From: Pseudogymnoascus destructans
Taxonomy: Eukaryota; Ascomycota; Leotiomycetes; Thelebolales; Thelebolaceae
NCBI RefSeq assembly: GCF_001641265.1
Contig: NW_020167546.1
Location: 186,001 to 250,000 of the forward strand
Length of the DNA: 64,000 nt
Reading direction: 5' to 3'
Part shown: piece after piece, positions 1 through 9,532 of the stretch
Position numbering within the stretch: the first letter of the stretch is position 1
Layout of the letters: each line of letters opens with the position of its first letter
The notes under the pieces: model-generated
Databases searched by the model: none
The model's input: only the letters and a program-made list of their open reading frames with translations
Told to the model about the DNA's origin: nothing
Position numbers and translations under genes: made by a program

Positions 1-1098
1 GAAGCCCATGCAAGGCGATCCCCAATTCGACATACTTCACGTTATATCCAGCCAGGTGGCTCAGAGGGTTATGGTGCTATTAAGACAAGTGACCTCAGAT
101 CCCGTTTCGAAAAAGTCTCCTATGGTAGTGATAAAAACGGTGCAATGCGAAAATATCCTCTACCTCTGGCGTCTAATTTACGCAGCAGCAATGTCGACAA
201 TATGTCCAGGAGAATGCCCGGTGCATTGCCAGTCACGAGTACTGCGCCATTCCCCACAGGAGTGGTGACGACGTTGGAGTCTCCAGAGCCAGAGCGGAGC
301 ATCGTTAGTTATCTCCTGAACGATAAAGTCGCATTGACCTCGCCTCGGGATGCAGGATCCGAGGCCTCCATCGGGGTCCGCAAGAAGCCTATCAATGCAG
401 ATTGTTACACACCTTCTGGAGTCAAGCCCCTCCGCAAGTCGCCGTACAAAACAACCTTCGCTGCGAACATGCGTAAGAGAGCTACAGTCGTACCCCGATC
501 AAGGGACCGAGAGCTGAGCAAGGAGAGAATATTAAGATTTGTCAAGGAGCATAACGTCCCACCTATCCAGCCTCGTCGAAGTTCTCTCATTATGAGAGTA
601 CCACGTCGTGACGATTCCCAGGGTTCTGGTGGACTCCCTACTTCTCAATATAGTACAAGAGCTCTCAGGGTCCATACAAGCATGGATGGCGCCCATGAAG
701 CAGATGACGAGATGGAGTCGGAAATAGAATACATCACGCCTCGTCGCAAACCAAACAGGGCCATCGTACGGCGCCACCGCATCAGCTACGAAGAAGCTCA
801 CCATATGCAGTTCTTGCACGGCGAGAGGGAGAACTCGGGCCAGATATTTGAGTGGCCGCCTCATATCACAACCCCAGCGCGAGTTCGTGATGATGATGAA
901 GGGTCGGATGGTAGCAACGATACGCAGCGCGTCTATGTAACGGCGGGATCTCGCCAACATAGGGGTGCGGGAGATATTTCTCCAGCGGATGAGAGGCTGG
1001 TTACTCTGGCGGCTGGGTTTAGTGTTGCGTTCATTTATTTGCTCCTCTGCGTATATATTGTTTTTGGCCCTGACAACAGGTATGCTATGTCAATTTGA
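1..1098 (+). CDS. hypothetical membrane-anchored protein, 5' end missing
   Basis: The frame is open from the first base of the window to a TGA at 1096-1098, so the gene probably starts to the left; the first ATG in frame is at 145. The 365 visible residues are polar, rich in Arg and Ser, with an acidic stretch near the middle, and end in one hydrophobic segment (about residues 333-356, ending LLLCVYIVFG) followed by a short tail. This suggests a tail-anchored or single-pass membrane protein. No catalytic family was recognised. A donor-like ACAG/GTATGC at 1078-1086 could mark a further intron, in which case the last residues shown would be wrong. Function unknown. Confidence 0.6.
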   Translation, partial: EAHARRSPIRHTSRYIQPGGSEGYGAIKTSDLRSRFEKVSYGSDKNGAMRKYPLPLASNLRSSNVDNMSRRMPGALPVTSTAPFPTGVVTTLESPEPERSIVSYLLNDKVALTSPRDAGSEASIGVRKKPINADCYTPSGVKPLRKSPYKTTFAANMRKRATVVPRSRDRELSKERILRFVKEHNVPPIQPRRSSLIMRVPRRDDSQGSGGLPTSQYSTRALRVHTSMDGAHEADDEMESEIEYITPRRKPNRAIVRRHRISYEEAHHMQFLHGERENSGQIFEWPPHITTPARVRDDDEGSDGSNDTQRVYVTAGSRQHRGAGDISPADERLVTLAAGFSVAFIYLLLCVYIVFGPDNRYAMSI

Positions 1099-2033
1099 GG
1101 TGGTCTGGTTGCGTTGATGGGAGTGTGGTGTACGGGGATTCTGGGGGTTTATTTCACTTGAAGGCCGGGATGCCTGGGGTTAGTAACTTCAGCAATGGTT
1201 CAGGCCATTGATAACAATCAGGAGCGTCCTTGTTTGGGTTTATTGAGCCTCATTCGGGGGTGTTTTCGGCGAGTTTGGGTGGGGTTTGCGTGTGGGTTTC
1301 ATGAATACGATGGCTGATGCTTGAGCCGCAGTCAAATGCAGCCCGAAACTGGCATCGTAACCAGAGCCAACTCACCGCAAAGCCGTGCTGCTTCCGTGTT
1401 CCCTTCGCCCAGTATCCCCCGCCAGTACGCAGACGACCCCTTTAATTTGGTGATCCCCGAACCTCCCGTGACAAAATGTCGAAATACCAAGAATTTTGTA
1501 CATTCAGATAACCAGCCACCAATCTCACAGCTGGGTCTGCCTAGTCTTGGGAAGCGCATGAGGTTGATAGACAGTGCAAAAGCTCGAGGCTGTTTACGCC
1601 GTTAAAGGGCGTTAAAGGGGTAGCTGTCCCAGAGGATGAGAGTGATCGGATAGTAGAACCCTTTGGATCGACGGGGGCGTTTTTTTGGTTAGGTATGAGA
1701 GAATTCTGCTTTATTCTGGGAGTGTGGGGAGTGATGGGGTTCGGAATAGGGTGGTGTACTGTATTAACATTACTCACTCGCAACATTGGGGAATGGGAAG
1801 CACTCTATGATTTTAAACTACTTCAGTTTAAGGTGTCGCTGTTTGCGAGAATAAAACACCGCAAATACCGCAAATGCCATGCATAGAAGCGCATAGTACA
1901 GTTGTTATGATGCGTATCCTGCTAAGTTGGTTGCCAGTTGCCATAACCCCCCACCTTCGTCTCTTTAACATTTACAACATCAACATCTCGTCACATAACC
2001 ACAATACAAGACAGCAGAAACAATAGATCAGCC
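1099..2033. other. gene-free stretch
   Basis: No convincing exon was seen. A 94-codon frame at 1321-1605 lacks a plausible start, splice context or recognisable similarity. The right end is presumably promoter and 5' UTR of the WW-domain gene. Confidence 0.4.
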
Positions 2034-2039
2034 ATGTAA
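2034..2039 (+). promoter_or_regulatory. start-stop upstream ORF (ATGTAA)
   Basis: An ATG directly followed by TAA lies 41 bp before the ATG of the WW-domain gene. Start-stop elements of this kind are known to stall ribosomes and damp translation of the main frame. That it lies in the transcript is an inference. Confidence 0.35.
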
Positions 2040-2074
2040 TTCTTTAAAAGATAACCAAGGACTTCGAAAACCTT

Positions 2075-2986
2075 ATGGGCAATGAAAAGACGCCCAAGGA
2101 TGAACCTCAGGGCGATCAACAGCGAGGTAAGTTGATTATTTTACCCCTCTTACCCCTCTTACCCTTCACAACCTTTACACCCACCCCTATAATACAACGC
2201 AGCGTGCGACATGCAACTCTTTAACAAATGCCTATCACTAACCCTCCGCGTATCTTTCAGCTGTGGACAATAACGGATACGCACCACCTCAACCCCAATA
2301 CGGAGCTCCCCAAGCCCAATACGGAGCTCCTCAAGATCACCAATACGACGCCCTTCCCCCAGGCCAATACAGCGCACCACCCCACCCCCAAAGCGCGCCC
2401 ATCCCGACCACTCCCTCCCTCCCCCAGGGCTAGTCCGCGCTCTGGGACCCCGCTGGGTCGCAGTGGGTCTACCTAGAGCTGTCGAGTAGCAAAGTCGTGT
2501 GGACGGTTCCTACATCCCCCCCTTCGTATGGTGGACATGGCGATGAAGGTGCTCGCAGATTCGACAACAGCCACGGCGGCGGTTATGATGCCGGATATGG
2601 TGGGCAGGGAGGGTATGGAGGACAGCCTGGGTATGCCGGGCAGGGCGGATATGATCAAAGTGGTTATGCGGAGCAGGGCGAGTATAAGGACAAAGACAAG
2701 AAAAAGGACGATAAGAAGAAGATGATGATGGGGGCCGCTGGTGGCCTGGCCGCTGGCGCAATCGGCGGTGCGCTACTCATGAACGCTCTCGGTACGTCTA
2801 CCCTGCCTTTTCCAGCTTTTGGTGGTGGCGGAAATGGGTTGTCTTGCTGCAGATGATGATGATGACGAACATCGCGCACCGATGCAGGGAGAACTGCCTC
2901 ATGAGACGGCGGATGGGAGCTCGGTTAGTAGTAGTGATAGGGAGGAGGTCGAGGAGGCGTATGAGGATACGTACGGTTCGGATTAG
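2075..2986 (+). CDS. WW-domain, glycine-zipper protein with an in-frame TAG at the first WW tryptophan
   Basis: Three exons (2075-2126, 2261-2791, 2853-2986) join in perfect phase and would encode 238 residues. Introns are GT-AG; intron 1 (2127-2260) has a CTAAC branch site. The protein has a Gln/Pro/Tyr-rich start, one WW domain (about residues 75-105: LPQG, stop, SALWDPAGSQWVYLE, then VVWTVP), a Gly/Tyr/Gln-rich stretch, a Lys-rich patch and a glycine-zipper hydrophobic segment (MMMGAAGGLAAGAIGGALL), then an acidic tail ending in YGSD. The only defect is TAG at 2431-2433, exactly where the domain's first conserved Trp (TGG) belongs. The second Trp is present. Alternatives are a fresh nonsense mutation, an assembly error or UAG-to-UGG recoding by A-to-I editing. 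WW domains bind proline-rich ligands; the cellular role is unknown. Confidence 0.8.
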
Positions 2987-3946
2987 GGGGGGGTTGCTCT
3001 GTGCTTCTTCGTGTCGCTCTGTTGTGACTCTTCGCGATGTTTCACGATGCATACTTTACATAGCTTTGCGATGAGATAGGATGCTCGTCGTTGCTGGTAA
3101 CTGCCGCAAAAGCCATTGCCTAGCTTTTTTGCAGGGGAAAAGGGGGAATATCTACCTCCTCTCGAGAGCAAACTTTGAACTTATGCTATACTTTCTGCCC
3201 GTCATACACACACACTCAATTTCTCACAGAAAACACGACACGCACGACGGTTTCACGCGTCGAATCGGGATTGAGGCTGGGTAGGTTGGTTGGGAGTGAG
3301 TGTATGGGTTTCCTATTTTTATCCATATCCGTCCCTCGTGGACCCATTTCCATCTCTGTATCTGTATATGTATCTGTATACCCCCCTTCCCCCCGGATTC
3401 TCGCGTATACACACGCGAATCGGTGGATAATACATCTCCCCCTTCCCACCTCGCCATTTCCCTCCCCCGCCATCTTGGCTCAGCGCATCTGCATCCATAC
3501 AGGCCGTCCAACCCATCCATCCCCCTTCCCAAAACCGAGAAAAATTGGCGTAAAAACTAATAAATGAATAAAGTCATAGGTTGGGTATCCAAAATAACAT
3601 CGCCAAATCCCTCTTTCTCCCCAAAAAAATATCCGAGAACGCCACACACACGCCAATGCACCTACCTGGTAACACGCAGGCCACCCCTTTCCCTTTCTCT
3701 ACGCTCCACCGTCCGTCCATCATGTCGTCCATTTGGTCATTTGCTGAAAGTAAAAAAGAACGCTCCACGCTTTGCTAATGCTTGTTGAAATGAAAAAGGG
3801 ATGGAAGAACCTCAACCCGGTCTTCTTGGGGTGAGATTGGTAGGTCCGTCTAGGACGTAGCAGTTTCGCCAAATATACCGCTGTCGGTCATTCAACGATG
3901 GTAGTAAGTGATCCCAGTCACAACCCCCCCACCCCCCCCACCCCCC
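2987..3946. other. gene-free stretch between convergent genes
   Basis: This holds the 3' flanks of the WW-domain gene and of the minus-strand gene that ends at 3947. It contains CT-rich tracts and short TATCTGTAT-type repeats near 3350. Open frames here overlap in many registers and show no similarity or splice logic. Confidence 0.4.
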
Positions 3947-5188
3947 TCAAGGATCCCTCCCCCCCCCCTTCCTCTTACTAATCCTCTTCCGAACCCTCGG
4001 TCTCACCACCCACGCCGCCTCCCTCCCTCCTCCTCCCCCATCCATCCCTAGATCGCCCACCCCTCTCCGCACAGCAACGCGCCCGCACGTGCGCGATAGA
4101 CCCGCGAGAAAAGCTTGCTCCCGTTCCCGTTCTAGCGCTGCGAGCCGCTCGACCACGGTGGGTTCGGAGAATCCTTCGTCTTCTTCTTCGAGGGGGGGAG
4201 GGTCGGGGGTGAGGGCGGCGGGGGGAAGGATGGTTGTTATGTGTGTTTGGGCGGCGGCGGTGGTAGCTGTGGTGGTTGATGTGGATATCAAAGTTGTGGC
4301 GAGGTTGGTGGTGGTAGTTGTGGTAGTAGTGCCGGTGGTGGTGGTTGGAGAGGTGTTGGCGGATTCAGCGATTATTATCGCCGTTGTGTGTGGTAGGACG
4401 ATGGTGGCTCGGTTTATATAGTGGTTTGTATACCGTTTCGCGGCGGGGAGGGGGGCGGAGTAAGATGTTGTGGTTAGAGACGGCAGGGGCGTGAGGTAGA
4501 AAGCCGAGTACGTGTCTGAGAACGGGTGGTCGGCCTCGATCGCATCCCCCATGGGCGCAGGTATCGGCGGAGGTGAGTCCGCCCGTCGTGCCCGGTAGTC
4601 GAAAGCGACAGGTCTCGACCTTGGCATCGACGTCGCTACCGACTCCGATATCGACTCCAGCGGCGCCACCTGTGCAATCCCCGCGTACTTCCCCTTCCCC
4701 TTGCTCTGAACAAGAACCGAACACGCAGTCCGCCCCCTCCGCCCGATATCGCGGAGCGACGTCATCGAGGGGTCACGCTGCGTCCCGGACCGTCGACTGA
4801 AGGCGTATGCCAACCGCGAGACCGTGTCGAGGTCGATGTCTTCACCTAGGTCGTCCTCGAGATGTATACCGTCCGGCTCTATACTTCGCCTGTCTAGCGG
4901 CTCCTGCCTCGACGACCTCTGCGTATATGAAGCCTGCCCCGACGACCTCTGCGTATATGAAGCCTGCCCCGACGACCTCTCCGTACATGAAGGTTCTAGC
5001 CCGTAAAGATCCTCCTCCTCGTCCTCGTCGAACCCATCGTCCTCTTCTGGCTCTGTCCTCCATGACGGCCTCGCTCTCGACGAGGGGTGCTCATACGGAT
5101 ATGCACTCTCTCCAGCTTGCTTCACCGGCGACTTCTCACGCCGGCGTAGCGGCGACGGATGCCTCCCTGCTGCGGCGGGAGGCCGCAT
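3947..5188 (-). CDS. low-complexity hypothetical protein
   Basis: A single-exon frame of 413 residues starts at ATG 5188, with an in-frame TAA just upstream. The N-terminal part is rich in Pro, Arg, Glu and Ser with an acidic run (DEDEEEDLYGLEPS) and a tandem ten-residue repeat (QASYTQRSSG). The middle carries a conserved-looking stretch (DTVSRLAYAFSRRSG...SMTSLRDIGRR). A Thr-rich run follows, then a short charged helix (VERLAALEREREQAF) and a basic tail. No signal peptide or membrane segment was seen. It looks intrinsically disordered. The long frame and residue bias argue for a real gene; function is unknown, and an acceptor-like CTAG beside the ATG leaves room for an upstream exon. Confidence 0.6.
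   Translation of the reverse strand: MRPPAAAGRHPSPLRRREKSPVKQAGESAYPYEHPSSRARPSWRTEPEEDDGFDEDEEEDLYGLEPSCTERSSGQASYTQRSSGQASYTQRSSRQEPLDRRSIEPDGIHLEDDLGEDIDLDTVSRLAYAFSRRSGTQRDPSMTSLRDIGRRGRTACSVLVQSKGKGKYAGIAQVAPLESISESVATSMPRSRPVAFDYRARRADSPPPIPAPMGDAIEADHPFSDTYSAFYLTPLPSLTTTSYSAPLPAAKRYTNHYINRATIVLPHTTAIIIAESANTSPTTTTGTTTTTTTTNLATTLISTSTTTATTAAAQTHITTILPPAALTPDPPPLEEEDEGFSEPTVVERLAALEREREQAFLAGLSRTCGRVAVRRGVGDLGMDGGGGGREAAWVVRPRVRKRISKRKGGGRDP
4911..4992 (-). repeat. 30-bp in-frame tandem repeat, nearly three copies
   Basis: A 30-bp unit begins at 4911, 4941 and 4971, the last copy diverging. Because 30 is a multiple of three it encodes a repeated decapeptide (SYTQRSSGQA register) in the low-complexity protein. 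Confidence 0.8.
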
Positions 5189-5655
5189 GCTAGCGGTTTA
5201 TTCGGACTCGTTTGCCGTAGGCGGCGTGTTACGGCGAGGGCATTGACTCGAGAATCAGCGGTGGTGAGGGTGTGGTAAATGCAAGAGTACTCGCCCGGCG
5301 CTGTGTAATGGTGGATACGGCCATCCAAGGCTGTGTCCTGTAGTATGTGTCGTGGTGAATGGCAGGACTCCCGTCGTTGGGTCTGTCGGGTTCCGGTTGG
5401 CTTTGGGTGGATGGGTTCTTGGTCGGTGGGATGGGTGATGAATGATATTTGCCGGTCTGGTTGGGTGGATTGTCGGGAGTTTGTGGTAGTAGGTAGGATG
5501 AAGAGGTTGGTTGAAGAGTGGTGAATAGGTGGAAGAATCTTTTTGGAGAGGAAGGAGGGCTGGGAGGGTTTGAAGGTAGAGTAGGTGAGTGGCAGGGCAG
5601 GGTAGACAGGATGGACAGGGAAGAGGGTAGAGGGTAGAGGGTAGACATCCCTCAA

Positions 5656-5913
5656 GGAAGAGAGGGAAGAGAGGGAAGAGAGGGAAGAGAGGGAAGAGAG
5701 GGAGGAAGAGAGGGAAGAGAGGGAAGAGAGGGAAGAGAGGGAAGAGAGGGAAGAGAGGGAAGAGAGGGAAGAGAGGGAAGAGAGGGAAGAGAGGGAAGAG
5801 AGGGAAGAAAGGGAAGAGAGGGCAAACAGGGAAAACAGGGTAGAGATAAGACAGGGAAAACAGGGTAGAGAGAAGACAGGGAAGACAGGGAAGACAGGGA
5901 AGACAGGGAAGAC
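5656..5913. repeat. 9-bp minisatellite GGGAAGAGA / GGGAAGACA
   Basis: About 18 near-perfect copies of GGGAAGAGA run to about 5822 and grade into the variant GGGAAGACA towards 5913. The plus strand is pure purine over long stretches, so triplex-type structures are possible. The minus strand reads as Ser-Leu-Pro repeats, but without a gene-like start or context; I treat it as non-coding. Confidence 0.85.
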
Positions 5914-5986
5914 AATGCTGTACTGGTGTCAGATACCAGCTACCTGTTTTTCAGTGCAGGGGGAGCATTACCCAAGTACCATGTAC

Positions 5987-6008
5987 ACTAGCACTAGCAC
6001 TAGCACTC
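5987..6008. repeat. ACTAGC hexamer, 3-4 copies
   Basis: Perfect hexamer repeat directly before the CCCAGT/CCCACT array. Confidence 0.7.
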
Positions 6009-6026
6009 TGACCACCTGCCACCTGC

Positions 6027-6262
6027 CAGTCCCAGTCCCAGTCCCAGTCCCAGTCAGTCCCAGTCCCACCAGTCCCAGTCCCAGTCCCACTCCTCCCACT
6101 CCCACTCCCACTCCCACTCCCACTCCTCCCACCCACTCCCATCTGCTACTCCCACTCCCCCCTTCCCACCCCCACTCCTCCCACTCCCACCCCCACTCCC
6201 ACTCCCACTCCTCCCACTCCCACTCCCACTCCCACTCCCACTCCCACTCCCACTCCAACTCC
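6027..6262. repeat. CCCAGT / CCCACT hexamer array
   Basis: Many hexamers, first mostly CCCAGT and then CCCACT, with small interruptions such as CCTCCCACT. One strand is almost free of G beyond 6090. Open frames here are repeat by-products. Confidence 0.8.
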
Positions 6263-6321
6263 AACTCCCACCCGCTGTCCCAAAGCCCAAAGTCCCAGCC
6301 CGACCCAGCAATCCGTACACA

Positions 6322-6381
6322 AGTACCCTACAGTACCCTACAGTACGCTGTAGTACCCTGCAGTACCCTGCAGTACCCAGC
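6322..6381. repeat. 10-bp tandem repeat AGTACCCTRC, six copies
   Basis: Six consecutive decamers begin at 6322, 6332, 6342, 6352, 6362 and 6372, with substitutions only at unit ends and one CCC-to-CGC change. The spacing is about one helical turn, so each GTAC core faces the same side of the DNA. Confidence 0.85.
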
Positions 6382-6604
6382 CTACGCTGCGTGTGTGATT
6401 GGGAATCTCCTCACCAATCCACTCCCTCGCTTCCCCCGCTAATTCCCAACCCCGCCGCCTCCCACCCACTCGGTCGACTGACCTCATCGTCCCCCCGTCC
6501 CCCGTCCCCCCGTCCCCCCGTCCCTCCATCTCTCCCACCAACTCGGGCCACTGACCCCATCCAGCCCTAGCGTCTTGGCCCCACTCGCGTACTTCGATAA
6601 GAAT

Positions 6605-6640
6605 AGCCATTACAGCCATTACAGCCATTACAGCCAATCA
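6605..6640. repeat. 9-bp tandem repeat AGCCATTAC, four copies
   Basis: Three perfect units and one diverged unit, at the far end of the simple-repeat belt. A run of CCCCGTC-type units (about 6490-6525) lies between this and the decamer array. Confidence 0.75.
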
Positions 6641-6985
6641 TCTGCATCCTTCGCCAGCCTTGGCAATGCGCATCCATACCCTTGTTCCCTCACCCTCCAC
6701 GCAGATCTCCGTACCCTGTACTTCTTGCCCCATGCATCCGACAGCCACACACAAAGTACCACTAGGTACACACGATCGTCAGACACGGCTCGGTCACACG
6801 CTGCCGTAAACGAAGTTGCCCTTCCTTCAGAGACACAGCTGCACCAAACAACTCGCAAACGGGCGTACCGAGACGGCTGACGTACTCCCTAAATAACGCC
6901 CGCTTCCTTGCGTCTCAACCAATTCCTCGGGTCCCGCTCCATCTCCGAGCACCTCCTCTATTCCCGCTGGTTGGGGTCGATCGCG

Positions 6986-7049
6986 CACGTGATATCCCTG
7001 GGTGTGTGGTGGTGCACGTGACATCCCTGGGTGCGTGGGGGTGCACGTG
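6986..7049. promoter_or_regulatory. three CACGTG boxes in a 29-bp tandem repeat
   Basis: CACGTG occurs at 6986-6991, 7015-7020 and 7044-7049, exactly 29 bp apart, with the intervening sequence (ATCCCTGGGTG then GTGG-rich) also repeated. CACGTG is the core of fungal bHLH and Cbf1-type sites. The array lies 744 bp before the small secreted protein gene at 7793. Regulatory function is inferred. Confidence 0.5.
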
Positions 7050-7792
7050 ATTTCCCAGTGATAAAAATAAATAATTCAATTCAATTCAGGGTGAGGCTGG
7101 TTATCCACACAGCCCTTAGCCCTTCCTCCTATCCCCGACGGCGCACCCTCGCCCAGCTCCGGTTGCGTAGCCAAGCCGTGCATTTGGGTTTTTGCGTTTC
7201 TGCTGGTAGTTTGTTTGGCGGCCCTCCTTCAATACTTGCCATCGGTCTTGCAACTTCACTCCCTTGCTATACTTGGCTTTTCCAAGTTCTAAAAATATAA
7301 CGTTCAAAACGTTCGCAGCCCGCCCCGCCCCCCACGCTAACGCTCCACACCAAACCCTTATAGTGCCGCCCGCGCGTCATCGCAACACCATCGCCCTCCC
7401 ACGAAAAATCCTTCCCTCGCCCCCTCCCTCCACGACACACCAAGAAAAAGCCACTCAACCCGCTTCACCCATCCCATCCATATCGCAAAACAATTGCGCA
7501 TCGCACGGTTGCTTGGTAAACGAAGACAACGTTGCCGACGAATCCTTCCATAAAACGTCGGGCCCCAGCGACTACTACAGCGCCAGCCACAGATAAGGGG
7601 TCGCCCAAGGGGCATATCTAGCTCCTCGAGCACAGATCCACGCCACGCCATCTACTCTACTCGCAGCGCAGAGCGCAGCGGCAGCAGAGAGAGCAGCGCG
7701 ACCAAACGCACCGCGCTCTACTCTACAAAACACCCCGCACGCGCAATCTGCTGGGTCTCCTCCGCCTACCACGCACCACACTCGAAATAAAC
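7050..7792. other. gene-free stretch, probable promoter of the 7793 gene
   Basis: No supported exon. A frame at 7264-7596 has an ATG but no recognisable similarity. The CT-rich start and purine-rich end near 7650-7700 resemble promoter and 5' UTR sequence. Confidence 0.35.
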
Positions 7793-8101
7793 ATGCATCA
7801 CTCCTCACCCCTCGCCCTCTTCCTCGCCCTCCTCTTCTCCATCCTCCTCCCCCCTACCCCTGTCTCCTCCCAAGCCGTCGCTGCAGGCGGCCCCGTGCCC
7901 CCAGCCCCAACGCAATACCCCGTCGTGTTAACGGTGCCGAAGCTGCAGGTTGCGGCCGGGGTGACGCAGATAGTGCAGGTGCCGTTTACGCAGACGTTTG
8001 CGCAGGGGGCGTTGGAGACGTGGGCGTGGGGGGCGGTTAAGAAGGGGACGGTGGGGATGGGGTCGATAGAGGGGGAGGTGGGGAAAGTGAAGGGGGGTTA
8101 G
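7793..8101 (+). CDS. small secreted protein
   Basis: A 102-residue frame starts at ATG 7793 with a clear signal peptide (LALFLALLFSILLPP, likely cleavage near VSSQA, about residue 28). The mature part has a Pro-rich linker, then LTVPKLQVAAGVTQIVQVPFTQ and a Gly-rich end (KKGTVGMGSIEGEVG). The QTF...GTIGMG-type tail resembles small secreted proteins common in ascomycetes, with no known activity. No cysteines are present, which argues against a typical disulphide-rich effector. Third codon positions change abruptly from C to G near codon 45. Expression at the cell surface or in the medium is inferred from the signal peptide. Confidence 0.65.
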   Translation: MHHSSPLALFLALLFSILLPPTPVSSQAVAAGGPVPPAPTQYPVVLTVPKLQVAAGVTQIVQVPFTQTFAQGALETWAWGAVKKGTVGMGSIEGEVGKVKGG

Positions 8102-8715
8102 AGGGAAAGGAAGAGGGAAAGGAAGTAGGCGGGGTGTGTATGCGATAGGTTGGATTGGGGTTATATAAAGGAGGTGGTTTGGATGTGTACATGATAACGA
8201 TGGCATAGACGATGGGCGGGTTTGCATATATACACAAGCGCCACTAGCTGCGGTGTGGCGGAGGAGGGATGTCACATTTTTATATTAGATATTTATTGTA
8301 CGATTACAATATTGAAACGGCCAGATACATGGAGCGATCAGCTAGGGTATTTTGGATACCCGAGCGAAGTGAAGGATAGGCCATTGAATAGAAATATAAA
8401 TATAAATATAATAGTATAAATAAATAAAACGTAATTAGAACACCAAAAAATAAACCACGGATCTTGCCCCTTGTATTATCATAAACCACCCATCGTGCTG
8501 TGGTCGTCGACGCCGCCCGCGGCAACCTTGGCCGCGACCCCAGCAAATCTACAACTTTGCCGCTAACCGCGCTAAACAGCCCCCATCTCTCCACTCTCTG
8601 TATATAAATCCAACAACCCAACAATGAATACCACCTCCATCCACTCCATATCCTAGATACGTGCTCTTATCCACTTCACACTTTATACATAATATCCACG
8701 TCACGCCAAATAACG
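8102..8715. other. gene-free stretch between two same-strand genes
   Basis: AT-rich 3' flank including an ATAAATATAAATATAA-like tract near 8395, followed by a CT-rich probable promoter of the next gene. Confidence 0.35.
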
Positions 8716-9532
8716 ATGTCACGCGCCGCAGCCGCAGCGGCAAATGCAGCAGCCCACACAGCGGCAGAGCGCGTGTTGCACATTCGCGCGCATCCTACGC
8801 CAGTGACGATGGCGGCGCGACAGAGGGTGCTGGTTGCGCTTGAGTCATTTGGGGAGGTAGAGCATTTTCGGAGCTTGAAGGTATGTTACTTTTATTTTAT
8901 TTTATTTGGCTGGGTGGTTTGGGTCTCTTTTGGGGTGCGTGTCGGATATTTTTTTTCTTCCCGTTGTTGATTGGATTGTGGCACGTGTTGTAATTGGGGT
9001 GGGCCAGATTGGGGATGGATGGCCAGGATGGATTTCTGTTTTCAGTTTGATGAGATGAAGCGCGCAGACGCCACATGACAAAACTAACACACTCCAGCAC
9101 CACCCCACAACCCCCACCACCTCAGCCTTTCACGCCATCCTGCCCCCAACCGCCTCCCGCGCCCTCCTCGCCGCCTCCCCCCTCACCATCCCCCTCACCC
9201 AGCCCGCGCCAGAGTCTCAATCACCAGGCCCCTACCAGGAAAACCTAACCCTCACCATCCGGCCCTCCCCGCACCTCCCCCCCCTCTCCATACGCTCCTC
9301 CCCAATCTACGGCCCCTACACACCCACCCACCCCCGCCACTCCGCTATCACCGCAGACCTACTCGGCCGCGTACCCCCCGGCGTCGCGCAGAAGGGGTTA
9401 TGCGATTGGGAGAGCGACGCGCCGCGGGAGCGGAGGGCATGGGGCGTTGGACTTGGGAGCGGCGGCGTGCCTTGGAGGATTAGGCGGAGGGAGAAGGAGG
9501 GAGGGGGGGATAGGTGGATGACTGGAGGATGA
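8716..9532 (+). CDS. conserved hypothetical protein, two exons
   Basis: Exon 1 (8716-8880, 55 codons) and exon 2 (9098-9532) join in phase 0 across a GT-AG intron with a CTAAC branch site at 9084-9088. The 199-residue product starts with an Ala-rich helix (SRAAAAAANAAAHTAAERVL), followed by a segment that reads like a small alpha/beta RNA-binding or ferredoxin-like fold: VLVALESFGEVEHFRSLK, then AFHAILPPTASRALLAASPLTI. The rest is Pro-rich and then Arg/Gly-rich. The FGEV...F...AILPP...ALLAASP pattern is reminiscent of an RRM-like domain with residue-by-residue gene-family support lacking. An Ala/Arg-rich start would fit mitochondrial import, which is only a guess. The switch from C-ending to G-ending codons near 9390 is striking. 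Confidence 0.6.

Noticed and set aside
4089..4421. Val-rich frame on the plus strand
   Set aside because: Shadow of the Thr-rich run of the minus-strand gene (ACC/ACT repeats read in antisense as Val).
5652..6442. Long open frames on both strands (Ser-Leu-Pro and Pro/Ser/His/Thr repeats)
   Set aside because: They arise from 9-bp and 6-bp tandem repeats, which are multiples of three and keep several frames open at once; no start context, splice sites or non-repeat protein sequence.
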